Under the pieces are notes generated by a model, which made no database searches, had not been told where the DNA came from, and saw only the letters and a program-made list of their open reading frames with translations. 64,000 nt of DNA, from assembly GCA_011321815.1 (NCBI GenBank), contig DROS01000046.1:1-64000 (forward strand), in the 5' to 3' direction. Each line of letters begins with the position of its first letter. Position 1 is the stretch's first letter. This stretch comes from Gammaproteobacteria bacterium (GTDB lineage: Bacteria; Pseudomonadota; Gammaproteobacteria; SZUA-152). A program made the position numbers and the translations under genes. Of the stretch, positions 1-9,640 are shown in pieces.

Positions 1-278
1 ACGTGCTGCTGCGCGTACCGCCGGAACTGCGTTTCTACTTCACCACCGATGCCGAGCCGGATGCGGCGGGCTGTCCCGGCGGGTGGTGTATGGATGGTAT
101 GGAAGCCCTCTGGGCACTGGGTACCCTGGCCGCAGGCGAAAGCCGTACCATCACCATCAACGCCCCGGTGGTGGCGGGGGCAATGGCAGGCAGCCTGATC
201 ACCGCCCCGGTGCGGGTCACGTCAAGCGATGTTATTGATATCATCAATGTGGGCAAGACCACAGCTGTCGGAAACTAA
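1..278 (+). CDS. C-terminal end of a large secreted/surface protein (5' truncated by window edge)
   Basis: The reading frame is open from the first bases and stops with TAA at 276-278, so the true start lies outside the window. The visible 91 residues include the stretch TLAAGESRTITI and the ending VGKTTAVGN. This is the pattern of DUF11-like or Ig-fold repeats in bacterial surface proteins, where a domain closes with a 'gesrtitv' strand. Two cysteines (GCPGGWC) could form a disulfide outside the cytoplasm. No anchor or sorting signal is visible. A strong terminator follows about 30 bases later, so this is the last gene of its transcript. The family assignment is an inference from strand pattern. 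Confidence 0.5.
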   Translation, partial: VLLRVPPELRFYFTTDAEPDAAGCPGGWCMDGMEALWALGTLAAGESRTITINAPVVAGAMAGSLITAPVRVTSSDVIDIINVGKTTAVGN

Positions 279-686
279 GTGTTTTTCTGTCGGGTTTGGC
301 ATTAACGCGCAGCGAGGGTGGCTTTACGGCCGCCCTCGCTGTTTACATTTTCAGGCATTTAACAAGCTATGGCGATGTACTGATTGATTAAGTTGAATGC
401 CACGTGGAATTGATTGCGCACCTCTATCTTTGCTCTGTTCACTTTTCCGTTAATGGCACTTCTTCATGCGGTAAGCGCACTTCTTCCACTTGACCCGCAG
501 CAGGGTCATTGAAGGTTTCCTGGACATTTTATCTTAGGTGGCGCCAGCAATGCCGCCAGACCCGGTAAAGAATGGGCTGAGTTTTAAAAACCGGATAAAA
601 AAGGGTAACTGGCCAATGGGTGTCACGGGTGCCGTGGGATCCCGTTCGCCTTAAGCGCCGACTGTTGGTGCTGCGGGGCAGTTTGT
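279..686. other. Non-coding gap between convergent genes
   Basis: Apart from the terminator at 310-350 and a repeat core at 641-688, no credible gene is visible. Short open frames here lack a ribosome binding site and recognisable sequence. Confidence 0.6.
310..350 (+). terminator. Rho-independent terminator
   Basis: GCGAGGGTGGC pairs with GCCGCCCTCGC around a short loop (310-341), followed by GTTTACATTTT. It sits just after the truncated surface-protein gene. Confidence 0.75.
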
Positions 687-688
687 TT
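641..688 (+). repeat. Core copy of the dispersed TGTTGGTGCTGCGGGG repeat
   Basis: CGCCTTAAGCGCCGACTG followed by TTGGTGCTGCGGGGCAGTTT is nearly identical to segments at about 20060-20100, 31355-31394 and 54384-54426. This copy runs into the stop codon of the minus-strand gene that ends at 687. GCGCC and GGTGC could form a small hairpin. Confidence 0.7.
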
Positions 689-3590
689 AAAGCAGCGGCA
701 CGCGCGCCTCAACGTAAACCTGTTCTTCGCCGCCAAAGTCAAAACCTTTGGCGTAGCCGGCGCGCAGGTTCATGGGCAGCCAGTAGCCGAGTACGAATTC
801 GCTGGTGATCTCAATGCCTGCGCCGCGCCGCAGGGCTGGCACATTGTTGCCCTGGTCCCAGCTTTCGCCCCAGTTATAAATCAGCTTGCCGTGGATTTGA
901 TGCAGGCCGATGGGTGGCGTCATAAAACCACGCTCGATCAGTGCGATGGGGAAGCGCCATTCGGCTTCGATCAGTGCCATGCGCCGGCCCTGCAAATCGG
1001 TGCGACCCTGTTTGTAGCCGTGCAAGGGATAACGGCGCTGGCCAAAAATATTTTGTGTCAACGCAAGGGCGGCTGCTTGCGGGGCGAGTGGTGCGCTGGT
1101 TTCCAGTGTGCCGCCAAGGCGGAAGTTTCGCGGATTTTCTGTGCCCCAGCCGAGCACTGCACGGGTGGCGATGACGTGCTGACCCGGCAGATCAATGAGT
1201 TCCCGCCAATCGAGGGTATAAACCTGACCACTGAAATCGCTGCTCAGGACCTCGTTGTCTTCGGCGATCAGACGCAATTGCCGTCCGTAGCTGGGGCTGA
1301 TAGACCGGGGATAGGCTCGTGCGGAGTTGTAACTGACGGCGAGTCCTGCAATGCGGTCATACAATGTGTCGATGGAACCAACATTGGAGAAAATCTTTTT
1401 GTCGGACTCTGATTCGTCGACCATGCCAGCATGTAGCAACCATTGGCGTTCATAACGGAAGAATGGCCAGATGGCTTCTGCGGAAACAATATCCGAGTTG
1501 CGGTAGCGCTCTATCCTCCCTGTGTTGTCTGTATATGCCAGTATTTGTCGATTGAGGCTGAGTTTCAGAGTGGGGTTCCAACGGTCATAAACATAGTTGA
1601 ACTGGCCCGACAGCCATTTTCTGTCGGTATCGTATCCCAACAGGGCAGTATAGGAATGCCGACGTAACGGGTCTGAGCCGAAGGTGGTGAAACCGATTTC
1701 GCTGCGTACATCATCAGATAAAAAGTAGGGAAACCATGATGTGGGTGCAATATTGGTGAGTGCATTATAGGGTTTGATGTTGGTATCTTGAACGGGCGTA
1801 TATTGCCGTGGCAGGTTGTTATCAGCCGTGTTTATTCTGTCGCTGTTTATATGAACAGTAATAGGTGCAGTTTTCTTGAGCCGGAACAAGTCATAGCCAG
1901 TAGTGCCCAGGCTGATATAAACGAGCTGTTCACCTGTGGCGGTGTGATGCAGGGCAGGTGCGGTTGCTTCACCAATGACGTTGGTGAGTTTTTTCAGCTT
2001 ACCGCTGGCCAGGGTTAGCTGATAGATATTGAACACGCCATCGTAATCAGCACTGAATACGATGGACTGGCCATTAGCGCTGAAGCGTGGACTGTTTTCG
2101 ATGTCGGTGTTGTGGGTCAGGAAGGTCCACTGGCGTGTTTTGATGTCGAAGCGCTCAAGGTTCCACAGGGTCCTGGCTCGCCATACGGCCATTACCAGGC
2201 TGGCGCCATCAGGCGACCAGTCGAGAGAGCTGATAACGGTGTTGTCTGTACCCTGCCAAAGTGTATCAATTTTGGCGCCGTGTTCATCCAGCAGGTGCAG
2301 CGCATGCTGACCGAGCCGGTTGTGAACGGCGATTATGTTTTTTCCGTCAGGGCTCCAGGTGGCTTGCAGGTAACGTTTTCCGTACGTCAGACGGGTCTTG
2401 TTTCCGTTGGCCAGATCAAAATGATAGAGGTCAGAAAAAAAGTTGGTGTTATTTATGGTGTCAATTTCTGCACCAATGATTCCCGCTGTCGGATGCAGAT
2501 CAAAACTGTTGCCACGGACATCAGCGAGTATGTCAGGCTTGCTTTTTCCTTGCCGGATCACCATCAGTCGGGGTTCCGTTTGTAAGTCATCCTCCAGGTA
2601 ATAGATATCACCGTTGTCCAACGTCTGTGGTGAGCGGGTAAAATAACCTGTGTGAGTGATTTGTGCGCCGGTAATTTCTCCGGCTTGCCGGATATTGTTT
2701 ATTTCTTTGGAAAATATTTCTTGCAGGTATTCAGTAAACTCACCCCACAAGGCCGTCATGTCTTTGCCCAGTACACGCCGGCTGTTGTTGTTGATGGCAA
2801 AAGGCAGCAGGTTGTTACTGTATTGCTCAACCAGTTCAGTGATTTTTTCCGGGCCATAACGTTCAGCAATAAATTGATAAAAATATACACCGTAAAGATA
2901 GCGCACGGTATTCAATGGCCAGCTGTCCAGTGGTTGGTTGATCTGGCGGATGGGTTTGATGCCGCCAATAACCTCCTGGCGCATCAGGCCACGAAACAGC
3001 GTGCTTTGACCACGGCCGATGCCGCGCGCCTTGTCTGTTTCTTCATAGGTGGCCAGGCCTTCGATAAGCCAGGGGGGCTGTAAGTTGTTTGGAAACAAAA
3101 ACAGATTACGCCCAAGCAGTTTGCGCAGACTGGCGGGAAAGCCACGGACTTTGTCAAGTTGCAGGATGTGGGTGTATTCATGGATGATGAGCAGTTCCAG
3201 CCAGTTATCATGGTCCGAAACCACGCTGGTGCCGATAGGCGGGGTTACCAGCAAATATATTTTATTACGGGGTATGGGTGAGGCTGAGCCGTTGGCAAAG
3301 TCATAACGATCGCTCAGGATGATTTGTGTGCGCTCGCGGGGCATCCAGTTAAGTTCCGGAGCGAGTTTTGTATGCACAGACTCAGCAATGCCGCCTACTT
3401 TCCGTGCCAGCGATTCTTCGCCATCGTGAAAATGAATTTCAAAATGTTGTGTGGAAAGTGTTTGCCAGTTCAGAGAAGGGTCTTGTGAGAGGGCAGCGAA
3501 CAGATTGCCAGACAAACTCATTAACATGTTGATAAAAATTAAGCGGGCGATGTGCGAGGCTGCCTGCGCTTTAACGATTTTCTGCATCAA
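687..3590 (-). CDS. Metalloprotease-like / TolB-type propeller / outer-membrane barrel protein
   Basis: A 967-residue exported protein. An N-terminal hydrophobic segment (about residues 14-32) looks like a signal peptide. HEYTH at 137-141, followed by WLIEGLATYEE with Glu177, gives a gluzincin-type zinc site (HExxH plus downstream Glu), as in peptidase MA-like domains. The middle third carries repeats such as ATWSPDGKNI, LDWSPDGASL and PRFSANGQSI, typical of a TolB/WD40-like beta-propeller. The last 300 residues are rich in alternating aromatic strands and end VYVEARVPLL, like a BamA/surface-antigen barrel. The likely role is an outer-membrane-anchored protein acting on surface or periplasmic polypeptides; substrate unknown. 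It lies 38 bp downstream of the RND pump gene on the same strand and may be cotranscribed. Confidence 0.75.
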   Translation of the reverse strand: MMQKIVKAQAASHIARLIFINMLMSLSGNLFAALSQDPSLNWQTLSTQHFEIHFHDGEESLARKVGGIAESVHTKLAPELNWMPRERTQIILSDRYDFANGSASPIPRNKIYLLVTPPIGTSVVSDHDNWLELLIIHEYTHILQLDKVRGFPASLRKLLGRNLFLFPNNLQPPWLIEGLATYEETDKARGIGRGQSTLFRGLMRQEVIGGIKPIRQINQPLDSWPLNTVRYLYGVYFYQFIAERYGPEKITELVEQYSNNLLPFAINNNSRRVLGKDMTALWGEFTEYLQEIFSKEINNIRQAGEITGAQITHTGYFTRSPQTLDNGDIYYLEDDLQTEPRLMVIRQGKSKPDILADVRGNSFDLHPTAGIIGAEIDTINNTNFFSDLYHFDLANGNKTRLTYGKRYLQATWSPDGKNIIAVHNRLGQHALHLLDEHGAKIDTLWQGTDNTVISSLDWSPDGASLVMAVWRARTLWNLERFDIKTRQWTFLTHNTDIENSPRFSANGQSIVFSADYDGVFNIYQLTLASGKLKKLTNVIGEATAPALHHTATGEQLVYISLGTTGYDLFRLKKTAPITVHINSDRINTADNNLPRQYTPVQDTNIKPYNALTNIAPTSWFPYFLSDDVRSEIGFTTFGSDPLRRHSYTALLGYDTDRKWLSGQFNYVYDRWNPTLKLSLNRQILAYTDNTGRIERYRNSDIVSAEAIWPFFRYERQWLLHAGMVDESESDKKIFSNVGSIDTLYDRIAGLAVSYNSARAYPRSISPSYGRQLRLIAEDNEVLSSDFSGQVYTLDWRELIDLPGQHVIATRAVLGWGTENPRNFRLGGTLETSAPLAPQAAALALTQNIFGQRRYPLHGYKQGRTDLQGRRMALIEAEWRFPIALIERGFMTPPIGLHQIHGKLIYNWGESWDQGNNVPALRRGAGIEITSEFVLGYWLPMNLRAGYAKGFDFGGEEQVYVEARVPLL

Positions 3591-3628
3591 ATATCCTTTG
3601 TTCGGGCTTGATTATGCCTGCCTGCTTA

Positions 3629-6600
3629 TTAAGCGGGCGCGTTTTTTATTTTTTTGCGCCGCATAAATGTGCGATACAGCAAGGGTATAACAAAAAGTGT
3701 CAACACGGTGGAAAAAGCCAGACCCCATACAATGGCCGAGGCTACCGGTCCCCAGGTCAGGGATTCACCGGCCAGCCCGGTGGCCAGTGAAAACAGCCCG
3801 GCGATAGTGGTCAGTGAGGTAATAACAACAGGCACCACCCGTCGGCGTGCGGCATAAATTGTTGCATGTAATACACTCATGCCCGCATTTAATCTCTGAT
3901 TGGCGGCATGGATCATCACGATGGCAGCGTTCACCGCAATGCCGACCAGCGCCACCACACCATACAGAGTGAACAGGCTCAATGGGTTGCCTGTCGTCAG
4001 CAGGCCAAAGGTAACACCTGTGAAAGCCAGGGGTACAGTGGCGAGAATCATGAATGGTTGCCAGTAGCTTTTGAATTGAGTGCCGATGATCAGATAGATC
4101 AGCCCGAGACCAAACAGGAATAATACCAGCATAGAATCCAGGCTTTCCTGGATGTCGGCCAGTTCACCGGAATAATCCAGGTCTACGTTGGGGTGTTGCA
4201 GGCGGATTTTTTCCCAGCTTTCTTTGACCAGCTTGTTGGCCTGAAGGGTATCCATTTTCTGTTTGTCGATATCGGCTTCCACTGTGATAGAGCGGCGGAA
4301 ATTATAGTGGCGGATATTACTGCGGCTGAGCCCGGTTTTTGTGGACACCAGTTGGCCTAACGGTATTTCACCACCCTGCGGCAGGGTAAGCGGTATTTCC
4401 AACAGCTGCTCAATGCTGTACAGGTTGGTGCGCTTTGCCTGCACGCGCACTTCTACACGTTCGGATTCATATTGCATGGAGGCGACCACATCGCCCTCAA
4501 ATAACAAACGTATGGTATTGCTGATATCCGCAGGGCTGAGTCCGCTACGGCGCACTGCATCACTGTCTAATTGCAGTTTGAGCTCGTGTTTTCCCGGACT
4601 GTCGTTATCGGTGATGTCTGTGACCGCCGGGATGTTTGCGAGGATATTCCGCAGGGCGTCGGTTGCCGCGCGTAATTCAGCAAAATTATCACCACGGGCC
4701 TTGATGCTGATCGCTTTGGTGACCGGTGGTCCTTTGGAAAGTTTAAAGAAAGTGATCAGGCGTGGAGCGGCGGTGGCCATTACATCGGCACGCATGGATT
4801 CAATGATGTCACTGATACCACGCATGTTATCGCTTTTTGGATTCAGGCTGATAAATACCTGGCCATAATTATCACCAAAAAATGGCGCGACTTCGGTGAA
4901 CATTTGCCCCGCGGTGGAACTGACGGCACGGGTTTCATCGTCGTTTAAGTGCATACGTGCCTTGTTGGCAATGGATTCCACCGTATTTATGGTTTCCTGT
5001 AGAGTACTGTCGGGCGGCATTTCCACATTAATGTAAAAGGCGCGTATCGGGTCAAAGGCAAAAAACTCGACACGCACCATGCCGCTGCCAATGGCGCTTA
5101 TTGCGGCCAGAAATAATACCAGCACCACGGCCAGAGAACGTTTGGGCTTGCGTAATACCCGGACCAGTAACTTGCCATACCTGAGACGCAGTTTGTGCAG
5201 GAAACGTGTACGCCAGCGTTGCAGTTTGCCCGGTGACGATATGTCAAGGTTGGTCATGGAAATATGGACCGGCAGCATCCAGTAGGCTTCAATCAGGCTG
5301 ATGAGCAGCGCCACGGATACTACAAAAGGTACCGTGAACATAAATTTACCGACGATGCCGGGCATTAACATCAACGGCAGGAAGGCTGCCATGGTGGTGG
5401 TGACTGAGGCGGTTACCGGGGTAAACACTTCTTTTAAGGCATTAATAGCGGCCTGCATGCTTTGTGCGCCGCGCTGAATGCGGTAATAAATCGCTTCCAC
5501 CACCACTACCGCATCGTCTACCAGCATACCCAGCACAATGACTACACCGAGCAGGATATTTTGGTTCAGAGTCTGCCCTGTGGCGCTGAGAATCCAGAAG
5601 GTACCTGCCAGCGTAAAGGGAATGCCAATACCAATAAAAAAGGCAATGTGCGCACCGAGAAACACCCAGGTGATCAGTGCCACCAGCAGCAGACCGAGCA
5701 GGGCATTACCCTGCATAATGCTGATAGCCTCACGGGTACTTTCGGTCTGGTCATCCAGCAACGTAAGTTTCAGACCGGTTGCCGCCAGTACGGTATTTTT
5801 TTGTTCAAGATATAGGTTGATGCGTTCGACCAGATCAAGAATATTGGCTGTGGCCTGTTTGGTAATTGCGAAAGTAACGCCGGGTTGATTGTTGAAGCGC
5901 GATAGTTTGTTGAATTTGTCGTGGCTCCAGCTGACCTCTGCCACATCACTGATGATAATATTCTGCCCGGTGCCGGTAATGGGTAGGCTGGCCAGATAGC
6001 CGGGGTCGGCATCGGTGCCGATTACGCGCACTACCCATGATTGTCGGCCAATATGCATATCACCCGCGACCACATCACGAAAATAACCGCGTACTGTGTT
6101 GGCCAGTTGTGCGGGGGAAATACCTTTTTCACGCAGGGCAAACGGGTCAAAGGCGACGTTTAATTCGGGATCGGTTAATCCGGCCTCCATGACGCTGTTA
6201 ACACCGTTAATACGCTCCAGGTCCTTGCGAATATTGAATGCGGTTTTACGTAACAACTCATCGTTAGCTTCACCAGTGAGAATCAATGTGGCGATGGGAA
6301 AATTATTGGATGTTGTGATTTCCAGTATTACCGGGTCTATGGCTTCATCCGGCAGCTCGGCATTGGCCTTGTTTTGAATTTCACGGCGCAAATCATTAAT
6401 GCGTTTGTCGAACAGGCGTTCGCTGATGTCTTCAAAACGCACCAGGATATCGGCAATGCCCTCACGACTGGTGCTGGAGACAAATTTGATATCCTGCACC
6501 TTGCGAATGGCGTCTTCCAATGGATCGACAATCAGCTTTTCCACGTCCTCCGTCGAAGCGCCGGGTAACATGGTGACAATGCTGATCCAGTTGAAATTAA

Positions 6601-6715
6601 CCTCCGGGTCCTGTGCGCGAGGTAGTTGAAGATAACTGAGCGTGCCGATCAATAACACCACGGCAAAAGTGGTATTGGCCAGCACATGGTTACTCAGAAA
6701 AGACTTTAGCCACAT
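3629..6715 (-). CDS. RND-family efflux transporter permease subunit
   Basis: A 1028-residue AcrB/MexB-superfamily inner-membrane pump that would use the proton gradient to expel small molecules through a trimeric complex. The N-terminus has TM1 followed by LPRAQDPEVNFNW, an HAE-type start. TM4 has GMLVDDAVVVVEA with the paired Asp residues of the proton relay. The two halves show the expected duplication, with a second set of membrane segments near residues 840-1015 and a basic C-terminal tail. Length matches the family (about 1030). No adaptor lies directly upstream; the nearest adaptor gene is at 8552-9640, same strand, on the far side of the ion-channel gene. Substrate cannot be told from sequence. 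Confidence 0.92.
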   Translation of the reverse strand: MWLKSFLSNHVLANTTFAVVLLIGTLSYLQLPRAQDPEVNFNWISIVTMLPGASTEDVEKLIVDPLEDAIRKVQDIKFVSSTSREGIADILVRFEDISERLFDKRINDLRREIQNKANAELPDEAIDPVILEITTSNNFPIATLILTGEANDELLRKTAFNIRKDLERINGVNSVMEAGLTDPELNVAFDPFALREKGISPAQLANTVRGYFRDVVAGDMHIGRQSWVVRVIGTDADPGYLASLPITGTGQNIIISDVAEVSWSHDKFNKLSRFNNQPGVTFAITKQATANILDLVERINLYLEQKNTVLAATGLKLTLLDDQTESTREAISIMQGNALLGLLLVALITWVFLGAHIAFFIGIGIPFTLAGTFWILSATGQTLNQNILLGVVIVLGMLVDDAVVVVEAIYYRIQRGAQSMQAAINALKEVFTPVTASVTTTMAAFLPLMLMPGIVGKFMFTVPFVVSVALLISLIEAYWMLPVHISMTNLDISSPGKLQRWRTRFLHKLRLRYGKLLVRVLRKPKRSLAVVLVLFLAAISAIGSGMVRVEFFAFDPIRAFYINVEMPPDSTLQETINTVESIANKARMHLNDDETRAVSSTAGQMFTEVAPFFGDNYGQVFISLNPKSDNMRGISDIIESMRADVMATAAPRLITFFKLSKGPPVTKAISIKARGDNFAELRAATDALRNILANIPAVTDITDNDSPGKHELKLQLDSDAVRRSGLSPADISNTIRLLFEGDVVASMQYESERVEVRVQAKRTNLYSIEQLLEIPLTLPQGGEIPLGQLVSTKTGLSRSNIRHYNFRRSITVEADIDKQKMDTLQANKLVKESWEKIRLQHPNVDLDYSGELADIQESLDSMLVLFLFGLGLIYLIIGTQFKSYWQPFMILATVPLAFTGVTFGLLTTGNPLSLFTLYGVVALVGIAVNAAIVMIHAANQRLNAGMSVLHATIYAARRRVVPVVITSLTTIAGLFSLATGLAGESLTWGPVASAIVWGLAFSTVLTLFVIPLLYRTFMRRKKIKNAPA

Positions 6716-7284
6716 TGTTTGTTTTGTCCGTTGATTCTTTCAGACTGCCGGGTGCCTGCTGTTGGCAGGAAGTCGCTGTTAAACCTGGAAAATAAATCAA
6801 AATGCGGGAAATAATAACTTGTGTGCCCAGGTAAAACTATACCCGCAGCGATAACGATTGAAATTCAGGCTGATTGCATGCCCTGTCTGCCTTATGGCTG
6901 CGTTGTTGTTCTTGTATTACCATCCTGTGCGCTATTTCACCTCCCCTAAGGGCGCCTGCTATGGGTTTGGAGTACCTGCTTTGGGGATGGTAGCCATGCG
7001 GAAGCTATGACATACATTTAAACCTGAATCCCAGCCGCCACAGGTATATTTTGTGAGGGGGGGATGCTTTCATCCGGTTATTTCCTGACTGGACCGAGTA
7101 TTTTATGGTTTTCATCCGGGTTTTTCCGTTCCCCGGCCGGTATAGCTGTTTTAGGATACTTGTCCGGTATACTGTACGCGCCATTTTGCTTTCGTCTGTC
7201 GTTACTATGGGTTATGGCGTATGGGGCTGCTTTATTTAATGCACCATAAAACAATCGTGAAAATTTTATGATGATGAGAGTTCG
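6716..7284. other. 569-bp divergent intergenic region
   Basis: Separates the minus-strand RND gene from the plus-strand channel gene and must hold both promoters. A short stretch ACTATACCCGCAGCGATA at about 6836 resembles ACTATACCCACAGCGATT at about 13279. The 61-aa open frame at 7064-7249 has no recognisable features and I do not treat it as a gene. Confidence 0.5.
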
Positions 7285-8121
7285 ATGAAATCTGAAATAT
7301 CTTTACGTTCCCGCGCTGGTATGTGGGTTGAATCCAGGCCGATCCAGTATTTGATTATCAGCCTGATTGTGTTGAATGCAATCAGCCTGGGAATGGCTAC
7401 TTCGGATGCGCTTGATGCGCAATATGGTTATTGGCTGAATTTTTTTGATAACGCCGTACTGGTGGTGTTTGTTATTGAAATAGCGATAAAGTTATTTGCG
7501 TTTAGAGGGCGGTTTTTTTACAGCGCGTGGAATGTGTTTGATTTCCTGATTGTGGCGGTTGCGCTTATTCCTGCCAGTGGGCCACTTGAAGTGCTGCGCG
7601 TGTTGCGTATCTTGCGTGTATTACGTCTTATCTCGCTCATTCCGCAATTGCGTGTGGTGGCCGAGGCGCTGTTGGGGGCTATACCCGGCATTGCGTCAGT
7701 GGCAGGCTTGATGTCCATCATCTTTTATGTGTTTTCGGTAATGGCGACAGAGCTGTTTGGTGGTGACCACCCTCAGTGGTTTGGCTCACTGGGCGATTCG
7801 ATGTATACCTTGTTTCAGGTGATGACTCTGGAAAGCTGGTCGATGGGTATTGTCAGGCCGGTGATGGAGACTCACGCTTATGCGTGGGCGTTTTTTATTC
7901 CTTTTATTCTGATCGCTACTTTCACTATGTTGAATCTGTTTATCGCGATCATTGTTGATGCGATGCAGAGCGTGCAATTGAGTAAAGCTGAACAGGATAA
8001 AGAAGCTATAGAGGATGTGGTGCAGATCGAGCATCAACAGTTAAGTAAAGAAATCCAGGATTTAAAGCAGGACATTAATGAGCTGAAATTTCTGTTACAA
8101 AAAGACCATAAGGCGACTTAA
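7285..8121 (+). CDS. Bacterial voltage-gated sodium channel (NaChBac/BacNav family)
   Basis: A 278-residue six-transmembrane ion channel subunit expected to form a homotetramer in the inner membrane. S4 is at about residues 101-123, with Arg every third position (EVLRVLRILRVLRLI). The pore loop has TLESWSM at 181-187, matching the TLESWAS selectivity filter of NaChBac and predicting Na+ selectivity. S6 ends near residue 225 and is followed by an acidic neck and a coiled coil (QLSKEIQDLKQDINELKFLL), the usual C-terminal tetramerisation helix. Members are common in marine and alkaliphilic bacteria. Start ATG at 7285; GATGAGAG just upstream may be a weak ribosome binding site. It sits alone between minus-strand efflux genes. 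Confidence 0.93.
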   Translation: MKSEISLRSRAGMWVESRPIQYLIISLIVLNAISLGMATSDALDAQYGYWLNFFDNAVLVVFVIEIAIKLFAFRGRFFYSAWNVFDFLIVAVALIPASGPLEVLRVLRILRVLRLISLIPQLRVVAEALLGAIPGIASVAGLMSIIFYVFSVMATELFGGDHPQWFGSLGDSMYTLFQVMTLESWSMGIVRPVMETHAYAWAFFIPFILIATFTMLNLFIAIIVDAMQSVQLSKAEQDKEAIEDVVQIEHQQLSKEIQDLKQDINELKFLLQKDHKAT

Positions 8122-8338
8122 ACCTGAACCCGTACCTCCATGCCGGTGTACAGTCAGTTGCTGAAGCCTCTGGACCCTGGCTTTTATCGGGATGGTATGA
8201 TGTTAACGCCTCACAACAAACGGATCTTCTTACTACCTCCCGAGATAAATTCACAGAAAATTCATACAATCGCAATGAAAGGTTCATACGCTATCTCCAA
8301 AATCGGCTGCGTTACTACAGCGGAAAGGAGAATGAAAA

Positions 8339-8530
8339 ATGACTTTTTTTATCAGGGAATGGCCGAATAAAACGGCAACATTGATGGCGGACAATGGTGC
8401 GGTACTGTGGACGTTTCCCAGTGTCGAGGAGGCGCAGCAGGTGTGTCGGGACTGGTACCTTCTTCAGATTCAGGGAAACGAATCGGCTGACCCTATCGCT
8501 TGCCGTGATCCAGAAGTGAAAGTTGCGTAG
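8339..8530 (+). CDS. Small conserved-looking hypothetical protein (63 aa)
   Basis: AAAGGAG lies about 8 bases before the ATG, and the protein is composition-balanced with a compact-domain look: strand MADNGAVLWTFPS, then helix VEEAQQVCRDWYLLQ. No signal peptide or membrane segment is seen, so it is probably cytoplasmic. It has two cysteines. It follows the sodium channel by 217 bp and converges with the RND adaptor gene. I do not recognise the family. Support is the ribosome binding site and plausible composition only. Confidence 0.55.
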   Translation: MTFFIREWPNKTATLMADNGAVLWTFPSVEEAQQVCRDWYLLQIQGNESADPIACRDPEVKVA

Positions 8531-8551
8531 TCGTTGAGTTAAACCGGGTGT

Positions 8552-9640
8552 CTACGGTGTAGCAGCGTCTGTGTTGGCCGGGGAAACCGTATCGCCGTCC
8601 TGTAGGCGGTAGCGGCCTCTGGTGATGATGAGGGTGTCCGGTTCGAGCTTGCTCACCACCGGCTGGCCGGTTTTGGCCCGGGGCAGTTCCACAAAGCGGG
8701 CTTTGTTGCCTGCCTGAATAAATACGCCGAGTTTGCCGTTGCGTTGGCTGATGAGGTCTGCTGGCAGGCTGGCCTGCTGTGGTGTCCAGACCAGTTGCCC
8801 GGCGGTGCCCGGCAAAGGCTTGTTGCTGGTGAAAAGCAGACGGGCCTCCTGGGTGCGGGCCTGGGTAGCCAGCACTGGGGTGATCGTGCGCAATGTTACT
8901 GCATAACGTTGTCCTGAGCTGACAAATTCCACAGTGCTGCTAACCGTGCGGTTATTTTCTGTTGCGAATAAGCGCGTTAAATCACGGGTTTGCGAGGGGC
9001 TTAATTTGGCGGCCAGCTCAAGGTTGTCGATGTCGATGATGCTCAGCAGGGCGGTGCCGGGATTGGCCAGTTCACCCATCTGGGCAAGGCGCTCAACCAC
9101 CACGGCATTAAAGGGTGCACGGATTTGCGTTTTGTCGATTTGTCGTTGAGCCTGGGCATAGGCGGCTTGTTGCCCCTGTTGTTCTGCCAGCAGGGCGTCG
9201 CGTTCGGTTTCCCGCTGTTTGAGTAATTGCTCGGAAACGGCCTGTTTTTTTGATAACGACCGGGCCCGTTTGAGTTCATATTCGGCCAGATCCAGTTTTG
9301 CTTTTACGGCTGCTAACGCGGCCTCCTGGCGCATCAGCGCCAGTGTAGAGTCCTGTTGGTCAAGACGCACCAACACCGTCCCCTGTTTTACGTTGTCGCC
9401 CACGCGCACGGGGATATCGAGGATGCGGGCACTCACTTCGGCACTGATGCGGCTCTGGTTGTCGCTCACCACCGTGGCTGGCGCGCTGCGCGGCGGGTAA
9501 ATCGCCAGCGCAGAATACGGTTGACTGATGACCGGGATGGGGGCGGCTATGATCGGGTGCGCAAAAAGCATTGTGCCCAGTGTCAGCACCAGGCATGCCG
9601 GCATCCCTGACGGCATCGTTTTGCCTCGCATCAGGGCCAT
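8552..9640 (-). CDS. RND efflux periplasmic adaptor (membrane fusion protein)
   Basis: A 362-residue HlyD/AcrA-type adaptor. Residues 14-33 form a signal peptide. A lipoyl-like half follows (SARILDIPVRVGDNVKQGTVL), then an alpha-helical hairpin (residues 110-165, rich in A, E, Q, K), the second lipoyl half (IRAPFNAVVVERLAQMGELA) and a barrel domain. It would bridge an inner-membrane RND pump to an outer-membrane factor. Its ATG overlaps the hemL stop by one base (TAATG), so it is translationally coupled to hemL. The likely pump partner is the RND gene at 3629-6715, same strand but about 1.8 kb away behind plus-strand genes. No outer-membrane factor gene is in the window. Confidence 0.88.
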   Translation of the reverse strand: MALMRGKTMPSGMPACLVLTLGTMLFAHPIIAAPIPVISQPYSALAIYPPRSAPATVVSDNQSRISAEVSARILDIPVRVGDNVKQGTVLVRLDQQDSTLALMRQEAALAAVKAKLDLAEYELKRARSLSKKQAVSEQLLKQRETERDALLAEQQGQQAAYAQAQRQIDKTQIRAPFNAVVVERLAQMGELANPGTALLSIIDIDNLELAAKLSPSQTRDLTRLFATENNRTVSSTVEFVSSGQRYAVTLRTITPVLATQARTQEARLLFTSNKPLPGTAGQLVWTPQQASLPADLISQRNGKLGVFIQAGNKARFVELPRAKTGQPVVSKLEPDTLIITRGRYRLQDGDTVSPANTDAATP

